Of a DNA stretch of 64,000 nt, positions 24,416 to 35,489 are shown in pieces. The notes beneath the pieces are model-generated. The model did no database searches and was not told the DNA's origin. It worked only from the letters and a program-made list of their open reading frames with translations. Origin of the DNA: Delphinapterus leucas (Eukaryota > Chordata > Mammalia > Artiodactyla > Monodontidae); assembly GCF_002288925.2 (NCBI RefSeq), contig NW_022098036.1, positions 44,147,093 through 44,211,092 on the forward strand, given 5' to 3'. A program made the translations under genes and the position numbers. The stretch's first letter is position 1. Each line of letters starts with the position of its first letter.

Positions 24416-25255
24416 ATACGAACTGTAAAGTAATATCTGTTGCAGTAACAACAAAAAACATAAGATGCTTAAGAAAAACTTAATCAGAACTGTGAAAAAC
24501 CTATTCAAGCAAAACGTTAAAGTACTCCTGAAAAATACAAAAACAGACCTGAGAAATAGCAGAATATTCTTAATTCTTGAATAGGGTGGATCTACACCAA
24601 AAAGGTACTGATTCTCCCAAAGTCAATATAAAATTTTAATGTGTCCAATAAAAATATTATTTTTTCTCCTAGTGTTATAAAAGTTCTAGATACTTTCTTA
24701 AATTTATGTGGAAAATAAGCATGAAAGAATAGCTAGTCAGATATTACAAACATCCTATAAAACTTCTTTTCTGAAAACAGTGTAGTGTCAGAGAGACCAA
24801 TTAAACAGAATAGAAAATTCACAAGCATACTCAACTACATATGGAAATGCAGTTTATACTAAGGTGGCATTACAAATCACTGGGGAAAAGATGGACTCTT
24901 TAATAAATGATATTGGAGCAATTAGTTAGTCATTTGTTAAACTGGAGTAATATATCACATAAACTGCTAGAACAGACTCAAAATAGATAACAGACACAAA
25001 TGTATGAAGTAAAAACATAGTAATAAATAAATATCGATAAATACCTTTATAAAGTTAGAGTAGAGAAAGCCCTTCTAGCTAAATCCAGGAACATTAAAAG
25101 AAGAGATTGATAAATAAATTTTGATATGTAAAATACAATTTTTTTAAGTTTGTATGTCAAAAAAGTGTAAGAAAAGTCAAAATACAGACAACAACTTGGG
25201 AAAAAAATCACTGCAACATATCACAATCAAAGAGCTCTATGTGATATATAAAACA
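24416..25255 (+). mobile_element. L1: Old L1 ORF2 fragment, plus strand
   Basis: AAGTCAATATAAAATTTTAA, GAATAGAAAATTCACAAGC and GATGGACTCTTTAATAAATG are degenerate L1 ORF2 C-terminal text. It is heavily mutated and has no useful frame. It stops where a younger L1 begins. Confidence 0.6.
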
Positions 25256-26238
25256 AAGAGTTAGAAAATGTAAAAAAGAATCAAATAGAACTAAAGAACA
25301 CAATAACTGAAATTTTAAAACACGGTAGAAGGAATCAACAGTAGATTAGATGATACAAAGGAGCAGATCAGCAAACTGGAAGAGAGAATAGTGAATATCA
25401 TTCAACCAGAACAGAAAAAAAGATAAAGGAATTTTTTTCAATGAGGACAGTTTAAGAGAACACTGTGACAACATCAAGCATACTAACATTCACAGTATAG
25501 GGATCGCAGAAGGAAAAGAGAGAAAAAAGACCAGAGAACATATTTGAAGACATAATAGCTGAAAATTTCCCTAACCTGAGAAATGAAACACATATCCATG
25601 TTCAGGAAGCACAGACAGTCTCAAACAGGATCAACACAAAGTTGACCACACCAAGACACACTGTAATTAAAATGCCAACAACTAAATATTAGTTTTATAT
25701 TAATATTAAAAGTAGCAAAGGAAAAGCAACAAGGGGAACTCCCAGCTATCCACTGACTTTTCAACAGAAAATTTGCAAGCCAGAAGGGAGTGGCATTATA
25801 TATTTAAAGTGATGAAAGGGAAAAACATACAACCAAGAATACTCTACCGGGCAGGTTATCATTCATATTTGATGGAGAAATCTAAAGTTTTACGGACAAA
25901 CAAAAAGCTAAGACTCCAGCATCACAAAGCCAGCTTTATAAGAAATGTTAAAGGGACTACTCTAAGTTGAAAAGAAAAGGCCACAACTAGAAGTATGAAA
26001 ATTACAAAAGGAAAAGTCTCATTAGTAAAGGTAAATATACAGTAAAGGTAGTAAATCAACCACTTATAAAGCTAGTAGGAAGGCTAAAAGACAAAAGTAG
26101 TAAAATCATCTCTATCCACAATAAGTAGTTAAGGGATACACAAAACAAAAAGATGTCAAAAATAAATATGGGAGGAGAGTAAAAATGCAGGTTGTAAAAA
26201 TGTGTTCGAACTTAAGAGACCAGCACCTTAAAATAACC

Positions 26239-26273
26239 ATAGATAGATAGATAGACAGATAGATAGACAGATA
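26239..26273. repeat. (ATAG)n microsatellite
   Basis: An ATAGATAG array with two ATAGACAG variant units lies within the L1 ORF1-ORF2 region. Confidence 0.9.
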
Positions 26274-26447
26274 TAAGCTTGATGGTAACCACACATCAAA
26301 GATCAATAATAGATACACACAAAAAAAGACAGACACACATCAAAGATCTATAATAGATACACACACACAAAAAAAGAAAAAAATCCAAAGATAACACTAA
26401 AGACAGTCATCAAATCACAAGGGAAGGGAGTAAAAGAAGAAAGGAGC

Positions 26448-26664
26448 GGGCTTCCCTGGTGGCGCAGTGGTTGAGAGTCCACCTGCCAATGCAGGGGACA
26501 CGGGTTCGTGGCCCAGTCCGGGAAGATCCCACATGCCGCGGAGCAGCTGGGCCCGTGAGCCATGGCTGCTGAGCCTGCACGTCCGGAGCCTGTGCTCCGC
26601 AACGAGAGAGGCCACAGCGGTGAGAGGCCTGCATACCGAAAAAAAAAAAAAAAAAAAAAAAAAA
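26448..26664 (+). mobile_element. CHR-2 SINE inside the composite L1
   Basis: A CHR-2 from GGGCTTCCCTGGTGGCGCAG to a tail of about 25 A is flanked by AGAAAGGAGC on both sides. Confidence 0.92.
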
Positions 26665-28281
26665 GAAAGGAGCAAAAAAGAACCACGAAAAAACCCCAAA
26701 AACAATGAACAAAATGGCAATAAGTACATACCTATCAATAACTACTTTAAACATAAATGGACTAAATGCTCCAATCAAAAGACACAGAGTGGCTGAATGG
26801 ATAGAAAAACAAGATTCATCTATATGCTACCTACAAGAGACTCACTTCAAATCTAAATATACGCACAGATTGAAAGTGAGGGGATAGAAAAAGTACTCCA
26901 AGCAAATGGAAACAAAAAGAAAGCCAGGATAGCAATACTTATATCAGATGTAATAGACTTTAAAATAAACACTACTTATAAAACAGACTTTAAAACAAAG
27001 AGATAAATAAGGACATTACTTAATGATCATGGGATCAATCCAAGAAGATATAACAATTGTAGATATATATGCACCCAACATAGGAGCACCTAAATACATA
27101 AAGCAAATATTAACAGACATAAAGGGAGAAATCGACAGTAGCACAATAATAGTAGGGGAGTTTAACACCCCACTTACATCAATGCACAAATCATCCAGAC
27201 AGAAAATAAATAAGGAAACACTGGCCTTAAATAACACATTAAATCAGATGGACTTCATAGACAGATAGATAGATCGTTTCATCCAAAAGCAGCAGAATAC
27301 ACATTCTTTTCAAGTGCACATGGAAAATTCCCCAGGATATATCACATGCTAGGCCAAAAAACAAATGTCAGTAAATTTAAGGAAATAGAAACCATTTCAA
27401 GCATCATTTCCAACCACAACACTGTGAGACTAGATATCAACTACAAGGAAAAAAACTGCAAAAAATGCAAACACATGGAGGCTACACAATATGCTATAAA
27501 CAACAAATGAGTCACTGAAGAAATCAAAGAGGAAATTTTAAAATGCCATGAGACACTGAAAATGAAAGGACAATGATCCAAAAACTATGGAATGCAGCAA
27601 AAGCATTTCTAAGAGGAAAGTTTATAGCAGTATTGTGTGGGCTACCCAGACAGAAAATAAACACTGGAAGTTCTGCAAGTCTTAAAGGAATGGTACTGGC
27701 AGAAGTATGGTGGTGGGCAGGGAAGGCAGAGTCATCCCAATACACATTCTTGAAACAAATTAGCAAGAACTTGAGTCCTTTGGGCAATTCCCTCCCTAGC
27801 CAGCCTGGGACCTGTCTCTTCTTATGGGTCTTGAGGGAAGAAGGGGTGGTGGGAGAGGCATTTGATGAGCAGAGGCATTTCCTTGGTGGTCATTACAGAG
27901 ATGTTTTATTTTATTTTTTTATTTCCATTACAGAGATCTTTAAGCAAGGGAAGGATTGTTTCCTTGAAGGTAGGAGATGGAGGATACGTCTATGGACAAG
28001 AAAATTTGAAGGAATCAGCATGTTTAAGGTGCTTACCTGCCTCCATCCAAATGTGCCCATGAGCAGACAGACCAGCTCACCAGGACAGTGTTTTGAATAC
28101 TTGTCAGAGAATGCCTGCCACAGGAGCCCAGAGGTTTTCTCTCTGGGGAGGTAGGTGTCTGATTAGAGGCTCAAGTCTTGTTCAGGGATGCCAGGAAATA
28201 CTCACAAAGGCAGGCGTTAGAAAACATGGAAGACACCTTCACACCATAAACAAAAATAAACTCAAAATGACTTAAAGACTT

Positions 28282-28558
28282 GGGACTTCCCTGGTGGTGA
28301 AGTGGCTATGACTCTGTGCTCCCAATGCAGGGGGCCCGGGTTCAATTCTTGGTCAGGGAACTAGATCTCACATGCCACAACTAAGAGCCCGCATGACAGA
28401 ACTAAAAGATCCCACATGCCACATCTAAAGACGCCGCACGCCCCAACTAAAGATCCTGCATGCTGCAACGAAGATCTCGCACATGGCAACAAAGATCCTG
28501 GGTGCCACAACTAAGACCCAGCAGAGCCAAATAAATAAATATTTTTAAAAAAAGAAAA
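28282..28558 (+). mobile_element. CHR-1-type SINE (diverged)
   Basis: It starts GGGACTTCCCTGGTGGTGAA and ends GCCAAATAAATAAATATTTT. The internal ACAACTAA/GATCC units are diverged, so it is an older copy. It directly abuts the next SINE. Confidence 0.85.
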
Positions 28559-28561
28559 TAT

Positions 28562-28918
28562 GGGCTTCCCTGGTGGCACAGTGGTTAAAAATCCGCTTGC
28601 CAATGCAGGGGGCATAGGTTCAAGCCCTGGTCCGGGAAGATCCCACATGCTATGGAGCAACTAAGCATGTGCACCACAACTACTGAGCCTGTGCTGTAGA
28701 GCCCGCGTGCCACAACTACTGAAGCCCGCGTGCTGCAACTACTGAAGCCCGTGCACCTAGAGCCCGTGCTTCGCAACAAGAGAAGCCACCACAGTGAGAA
28801 GCCTGTGCACCGCAACAAAGAGTAGCCCCCGCTCACCACAACTAGAGAAAGCCTGCGCGCAGCAATGAAGACCCAACACAGCCAAAAATAAATAAATTTA
28901 TTTTAAAAAAAAAAGAAA
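28562..28918 (+). mobile_element. CHR-1 SINE
   Basis: A long-form CHR-1 runs from GGGCTTCCCTGGTGGCACAG through repeated CACAACTACTGA units to GCCAAAAATAAATAAATTT. It lies between two parts of the same L1 ORF2. Confidence 0.9.
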
Positions 28919-29770
28919 AGAAAAATGGGCTGAAGACCTTAATAGACATTTCTCCAAATAAGACATACAGATGGTTACAGGCAATGAAAAAGGGCTCAAC
29001 ATCACTAATTATTAGAGAAATGCAAATCAAAACTGCAGTGAGGTACCACCTCATACCAGTCAGAACGGCCATTATTAAGAAGTCTACAAATAGCAAATGC
29101 TGGAGAGGGTGTGGAGAAAAAGGGACCCCTCTGACACTGTTGGTGGGAATGTATATTGGTGCAGCCACTATGGAAAACAGTATGGAGGTTCCCCAAAAAA
29201 CTAAAAATAGAGTTGCCATATAACCCTGAAACCCCATTCCTGGGCATATATCTGGAGAAAACCATAATTCAAAAGGATGCATGCACCCCAATGTTCACTG
29301 AAGGACTATTTACAATAGCCAAGATATGGAAACAACCAAAATGTCCATCAACAGATGAACGGATAAAGAAGATGTGGTACATATATACAAAGGAATACTA
29401 CTCAGTCATAAAAAAGAATGAAATAATTCCATTTGCAGCAACATGGATGGACCTAGAGATTATCTTACTAAGTGAGGTAAGTCAGACAGAGAAAGACAAA
29501 TACCATATGATATCACTTATATGTGGAATCTAAAATATGACACAAACAAACTTATCTGTGAAACAGAAACAGACTTACAAACATAGAGAACAGACTTATG
29601 GTTGCCAAGGGGAAGGGTAGTGGGGGAGGGATGGACTGGGAGTTTGGGATTAGCAGATGCAAACTATTACATATAGAATGGATGAACAACAAGGTCCTAC
29701 TGTATAGCACAGGGAACTATATTCAGTATCCTGTGATAAACCATAATGGAAAAGAATATGAAAAAGAATG

Positions 29771-29774
29771 TGTA

Positions 29775-29818
<44 letters not shown>

Positions 29819-29841
29819 CATAGAGAGAGAGAGAGAGAGAG

Positions 29842-29878
<37 letters not shown>
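29771..29878. repeat. TA / GA / TA compound microsatellite in L1 3' UTR
   Basis: A TA array, a GA array of about 22 bp and a second TA array follow a short TG run. The two TA blocks with the GA block between them could form hairpins. Confidence 0.92.
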
Positions 29879-29970
29879 CTGAATCACTTTGCTATACAGT
29901 AGAAATTAATAAAACATTTTATTTTTCAATAAAATAAATTTTAAATAAATAAAATCATAAAAAAGAAAAA

Positions 29971-32530
29971 TAAAGAAGAAAGAAAGAAAACATGGAAGGC
30001 CTCTTGCTGGCTTGGCTGTCAGGGAGCCTGGCTGAGTCCAGGCTCTGTCCTAACTCTGTGGTGCCTCCCGTCGGTCACTACAGCCTCCTGGGACTTTGTC
30101 TCCCTCATCACTCAAAGGAGGATAAGGGTCTGCAACAAAGATTCTTAAACCTGTTTCAAGCCACAGAACCATTTCCTCAAAATAAATGTTATACTTACAC
30201 TGAACACGTATGTGGCTGGACAACTTTTTTAAATGCTATTTTTGTTTTGTTTCTGTGTTTTCCTTTTTGTCTTTTTCAATCAAGGAGCCAGGTCCTTAGT
30301 ATGTCTTAGGGTTTTTTTCAGCTCTAAATCAGAAGCTGTGTGACATCATTGCTCTTCCTTTGTAAAAGTGCCCAGGTCATTAGGAGATTACGCTGCTGCA
30401 TGCTTTGTGCACAACAAGATGTGAAAAGGCGTACTTTTGAGAGTTACATGATCCCAGAGTATGGACCCCATGCCACAGAAGAACATGGTGCTGTGTGTTT
30501 GGGGCAGGATGGCACCAGCGCAGAGCTGGAACTCACACTCAGCTCCCAGGCAGTGCAGCATAACAGTGCAAGACCTTGGAGGGATGGCTGCTGGGAGTGT
30601 CTGGTGAGGTGAGCCCAGCACAGGGAGGTCCTTGCTCAGCAAAAAATCACATACTCTACATGTGGCCTCTCAGCCAAGACCTCTCTAAGGTCGAAAAGTC
30701 TAGGTCGTCTTGGACCAAATGGAGGCAGCAGTAACCCTGACAGCTCAAATAGCAGAGACGTTTCTCCATTTGTCCAGACCACGTGGGCCTCCTTGATTCC
30801 AGTTTGATTCTGCACAGGCAGGAGCTTGTAGTCATGACAGGGATCGTGTTTCTGCCCCATCCAGCTAGATGAGCGTTTAGACTCAGATTCTAATTGCCTT
30901 CAAGCAAATACATCATATGGGTTTTCCTACCATCTGAATGTGTGCAATGACATTCCTACCTGCTACTTTTAGAGTAAAAGAAATAAGGCTGCCCTCGTTC
31001 CCTTGTTTCGAGGGAATTTTTAGTCCTGGTGGAGACTGGGGAAGTACTGACTAGCCTAACAATTGGCATTTAACAAACTGCAGGGTGGGAGTGGCCAGCC
31101 TTCTCTAGACTCCTTCTTGAACTGTGGGGAATCCTGGGAGTAACTTAGAATGAAATGAAACCCAGATAGGGATGTTGGTTGTTTCAATGTCATCACTTTC
31201 TCATCACGAGCCTCATCAAGGCCGTGGAAGTTTCTGACTTGGACAGAAGTATTCTTTCCTCTATCCTCTCAATCAGCTGTTTTAGAGAGCTGATAAAGAA
31301 GGTCACATTTCTTCCTAAAGGAAACATAAAACAGTCTCAAGATAAGGATGACACCACAGGCCTGTGACTCCCTCATCTACCCTTTGTTCAAAACTCACTG
31401 TCTGAGAAGAATGGTGGCTGCGTTAGGAAGATGGGTCCCTTAGCTCACTCTTGGACCTGGTCTTTACTTAAGCTTCCCTCCGGGACAGAGAATGGGCCCT
31501 TCTCCCATTGAGCTTCTTTGCTTCATTGCCTTATCTGGTTATCTCAGCACTGGCTGGACAGAATTCAGGAGAACCTGGTCCACAGAGGATCCCAGCCCCA
31601 GGCTCTGAGTAGAGTTCACAGGGGATAGGGTCTTGTGTGGTGAATAGACTACCAGCTATCTCATGGGGAACAAATGAAGAACTAACCAGGGTCAGGGGTG
31701 AGGGGACTTAACTTACAGTGGAATTTCCCTGGGTTGCAACAAAGCAGCTGTGCATGACAGCTGTCTTTAAGCATTATATGAACATATCATACGGTATGTA
31801 TTTTCTTTGTGCATGTGGTTTTATATGTAGGGCAGTAAAGGGAAGAGGTTGAATTCTATGTACTTTCTGTCCACATTGCCATCTGAGTAGCCATGGCCAC
31901 TTGGCCAGGGATGTTGGGATGCAAGCTGCTGGTGAAGAAGTTGGCTAGGTGAACTTAAACCCTCTTGCTGCTCTTAGGGGTTACATCTTGGAGAGTACTG
32001 GCCTGGCAGGTGGGAGAGCAAGGTTCCAATCCTGACTCTGGGGAGAACTCTCAGAATCAATCAGTCAACCCCATTATACTCCTTATTTCCACTAATACGT
32101 TCTATTGAAGAGAGTACTTGGTCATCTAAAGTCTTCCCATTGATTACAGATATCTACAGTAGGTAATAATTTAAGTAACAGATTTGCTGCTGTTTGCCAT
32201 AAATGAGCATTTACAACTTATAACTAATATTTTTAACCACTTACAACAGGGTAAGTAGTACCTTTAAATTTAACAGATTAGAGAACTAATAGATAACCCG
32301 GGCCAATTTTCAAAAGCTAAGTTTAGGTTTCCCTGCGTCCTCTTCAAAACAAATATCTCTATTATTTAGAGTTCAATTAGGGAAGCAGAAGCACTATGAG
32401 TGATGTACAATAAGGGATTTATTATAAAAACTGTATCTTATAAAATTATGGGAACTGGTGAAGAAATCCTCTCTAGATCCTTCTTGATATCCTTGATCCT
32501 TCTTTTGATTTATTTTTACAGTCCAGGAAA
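29971..32530. other. Unique non-genic DNA
   Basis: About 2.5 kb of moderate GC shows no exon, protease similarity or clear repeat, apart from a short possible MIR fragment near 31,990-32,060. Open frames are under 110 codons and carry no recognisable domain. Confidence 0.5.
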
Positions 32531-32544
32531 GCCAGATGTTATAT

Positions 32545-32680
32545 GGAAAGATCATGTGATTGGAGTCATGGCTATGAAATCTTGTCAAGTGACTCAAATT
32601 CTCTGAGCCTCAGTTTCCTCTTCTGTACAATGGAAACAATAATATTTCTCAGGGTTGATGCTAGGGTGAATGGGACAAAG
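32545..32680 (+). repeat. MIR fragment
   Basis: TGACTCAAATTCTCTGAGCC followed by TCAGTTTCCTCTTCTGTACA and AATGGAAACAATAATA is the conserved MIR core and its right flank. The ends are diffuse because the element is ancient. Confidence 0.75.
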
Positions 32681-33059
32681 CTTCCACCTATAGTATACCA
32701 TATTTCATTGATTCCAAGATGCACAATATTTCACATTTTAACCTCTTTTACAACAGTAATGAATCTTGTAATCAATGGCATGTTATCGTCTAATTGAGAA
32801 CAGTTTTTCCCTTTCTCAGTGTCAAATAAAATAATGAAAGCCCAGAGTAACATCTCAAATGATGCAGGTGCAGGTATCATTTTATTATGTAACTAAAAAT
32901 GACCCTCAGTGCACAAGCGGAAACCCCAGCACCCCCTAGAGAACACACATGTTTTCCTTCATACATTGCATTCCTTTCCCCAGTCATTGGACTAACCCTT
33001 CAACTCCCATTTCTCATTATTCAGATTAGTGAAATGGAAAATATGAGTTTCAGAATCTG

Positions 33060-33235
33060 ACATATTAAATGTTAGATCTTGCTGCTATGTGACATTCTGA
33101 GCTTCAGTTGTGTGTTCCATAATTTTGTATAATACTACTTACCCAAAAGGACTGTTAAAAAGATTAAATGAGATGATGTGTGTTAAGTCCTATCAGTGCC
33201 AAACATATTGTGGGTAGTCAACAAATTCTCCCTTT
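33060..33235 (+). repeat. MIR fragment (decayed)
   Basis: GTGACATTCTGAGCTTCAGT, then ACTGTTAAAAAGATTAAATG and GAGATGATGTGTGTTAAGT follow MIR order at low identity. Confidence 0.6.
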
Positions 33236-33717
33236 TTCCTTCCTTCTCTCACTGCCACATTCTATTCTTCTACTGAATCTTTGGATTGAAGGAAGGATGC
33301 ATCTTCTAGAACACAATCACACTTGCTTGTTTACATATTGTGTATGACTGCTTTTGTGCTATGACAACAGAGTGGAATCGTTGCCAGAGAGACAGTATGG
33401 CTTGCAAAGCTAAAAATACTTACTATCTGGCTATTTACAGAAAAAAAGTTTGCTCATTCTTATTCTAGATTCTTACAGCATCTAAAAATCCCCACCTCCC
33501 CTCCATTTGTGTTACTTATCTGGCTCAAGAGAGTTTCATTAGGTGAGAAAGTGAATGCCTCATCCGAGGAGTCAGGACTCTTGGGCTCTGACTGAAGCTT
33601 CAATACCAGCAGAGCAGAGAGGATAGTTGAGAGAATTTTTGATGAGGAAAACAGCCAGGCCAGAGTGAAAGGCAAAGATGTGATTATGTTGTTTCTGTGG
33701 TTTGCAGTCCTCCCGTT

Positions 33718-33900
33718 TTTTTTTTTTTAACACTCTTATTTTTCTTTAATTGAAGTGCAGTTTGTGGCAATCTCTGCTTACAGCAAAGTGACTCAGTTAC
33801 ACACACAGAGACATTCTTCTTTATATTCTTTTCCATTATGGTGTATCATGGGATATTGAATATAGTTCCCTGTGCTATACAGTAGGACCTTGCTGTTTAC
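33718..33900 (-). mobile_element. L1: L1 3'-end fragment just upstream of chymase-like promoter
   Basis: A poly(T) start, CAGCAAAGTGACTCAGTTAC and CCCTGTGCTATACAGTAGGA are the reverse complement of the L1 3' UTR (compare 29,690-29,900 on the plus strand). It is 5'-truncated and ends about 28 bp upstream of the TATA box of the chymase-like pseudogene. Confidence 0.85.
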
Positions 33901-33923
33901 CCTCCCCTTTTCTTTTAATTCTG

Positions 33924-33935
33924 GAGTTATAAAAG
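33924..33935 (+). promoter_or_regulatory. TATA box of chymase-like pseudogene
   Basis: GGAGTTATAAAAG lies about 40 bp before the leader ATG. The same GGAGTTATAAA string precedes CMA1 at 49,295-49,305, so the two promoters are paralogous. Confidence 0.75.
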
Positions 33936-34725
33936 CAGGAGCGAGGGAGGGAGTGACAGAAGCAGCTTACAATGGGCAGCATCCCTGGGAAAATGCAGGT
34001 CCTACTCCTTCTACTGCTCTTTCTCTTGACTCCTGAAGCTAGAGCTGGTGAGTCCAGGGTGGAACTTTTCTGTCCTCTGGGTACTCTTAACTTACTAAGC
34101 TGAATCAAAGAGGACCCTAAATTGACCCTGCAAGATCCCATTGCAAGTGTTCCAGGGGGAACCTCTATCTGGAAGAGTCATACCCGTTCCCTGCAGATGA
34201 CAGTGTCCCAGGGACGGGACGTCTTGGGTGGAGGAAGAACAGGAAAATGGCTTTGGAAGTTCCTCTCGACCTTTCCTCAAAATATCCACGATTCTGATTC
34301 ATGGTCCTTCTCTGGCCTTGCTCTCATGTGGACGTCAGGATGGGGATGAAGAAATGTTTCACGACAACTCAGAATCAAGACGAGCCACTGTGTTCTCAAA
34401 AGTATGATGAGGACTGACAGGGTGCATTGGAGAAGGGGAAGCCAACAGAATGACACGTGGAGAGGTCTGAGCTACTTTAGAGGTAAGGGTGAGGATGCAA
34501 GGGATTGTCGCACATCATTCATCTCATTTTTCTCACCTAATTCTCTGTCTGACAGTTCAGTGAGCCTGTGTTTGAGGATTTGGGTTCTCTGTTTCAGAGG
34601 AGATTATCAGTGGCATTGAGTCCAAGCCACACTCCCGCCCCTATAAGGCCCATCTGGAAATAATCCCTGACGAGGAATACGTGGCCACCTGTGGTGGGTT
34701 TTTCATAAGTCAAGAATTTGTACTG

Positions 34726-35061
34726 GGGACTTCCCTGGTGCCACAGTGGTTAAGAATCCGCCTGCCAATGCAGGGGTCATGGGTTCGAGCCCTGGTCTGG
34801 GAAGATCCCACATGCCGCGGAGCCACTAAGCCCATGCACCACAGCTACTGAGCCTGCGCTCTAGAGCCCACAAGCCACAACTACTGAAGGCCACGCTCCT
34901 AGAGCCCGTGCTCCACAACAAGAGAAGCCACTGCAACAAGAAGCCTGTGCACCACAACAAAGAGTAGCCCCCGCTTGCCACAACTAGAGAAAGCCCGTGC
35001 GCAGCAACGAAGACCCAATGCAGCCAAAAATAAATTAATTAATTAATTTTTTTAAAAAAAA
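34726..35061 (+). mobile_element. CHR-1 SINE in exon 2 of chymase-like pseudogene (first)
   Basis: A long-form CHR-1 starts at GGGACTTCCCTGGTGCCACA and ends in AATAAATTAATTAATTAATT plus an A-rich tail. The target sequence AGAATTTGTACTG (34,713-34,725), coding for the end of exon 2, is repeated after it as AGAATTTGTGCTG (35,062-35,074). Confidence 0.95.
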
Positions 35062-35074
35062 AGAATTTGTGCTG

Positions 35075-35489
35075 GGACTTCCCTGGTGGTGCAGTGCTTA
35101 AGAATCCGTCTGACAATGCAGGAGACACGGATTCAATCCCTGGTCCGGGAAGATCCCACGTGCCGCGGAGCAACTAAGCCTGTGCGCCATAACTACTGAG
35201 CCTGCACTTTAGAGCCTGCAAGTCACAACTACTGAGCCCACGTTCCACAACTACTGAAGCCTGCACACTCTAGGGCCCGCATGCCACAACTACCGAGCCC
35301 AAGTGCCGCAACTACTGAAGCCCATGCTCCTAGAGCCTGTGCTCCACAACAAGAGAAGCCACCACAATGAGAAGCCCACGCACCACAACGAAGAGTAGCC
35401 CCTGCTCGCTGCAACTAGAGAAAACCCACATACAGCAGCAAAGACCCAATGCAGCCAAATAAATAAAATAAAATCTTAAAAAAAAAAAA
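35075..35489 (+). mobile_element. CHR-1 SINE in exon 2 of chymase-like pseudogene (second)
   Basis: A second, longer CHR-1 with extra CACAACTACTGA units directly follows the duplicated target and is itself followed by a third AGAATTTGTGCTG (35,490-35,502). Three copies of one 13-bp target thus bracket two SINEs. Confidence 0.95.

Larger units (their letters stand above)
25256..29970 (+). mobile_element. L1: Composite L1, plus strand, broken by SINEs and non-L1 DNA
   Basis: ORF1 wording spans about 25,260-25,990 and includes the region encoding MQARREWHYIFKVMKGKNIQ. ORF2 begins near 26,705 (ISTYLSITTLNINGLNAPIK) and runs to about 27,640. About 27,640-28,220 is not recognisable as L1. ORF2 text returns at about 28,225-28,281 and 28,920-29,530 ([20 protein letters not shown]), followed by the 3' UTR to about 29,970 with TA/GA microsatellites. 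Stops and frameshifts are frequent throughout. Insertions are listed separately. Confidence 0.85.

Noticed and set aside
35075..35489. Regularly spaced CACAACTACTGA units suggesting a CRISPR-like or satellite array
   Set aside because: The spacing is the internal repeat of the CHR-1 SINE; there are no distinct spacers, and the genome is mammalian.
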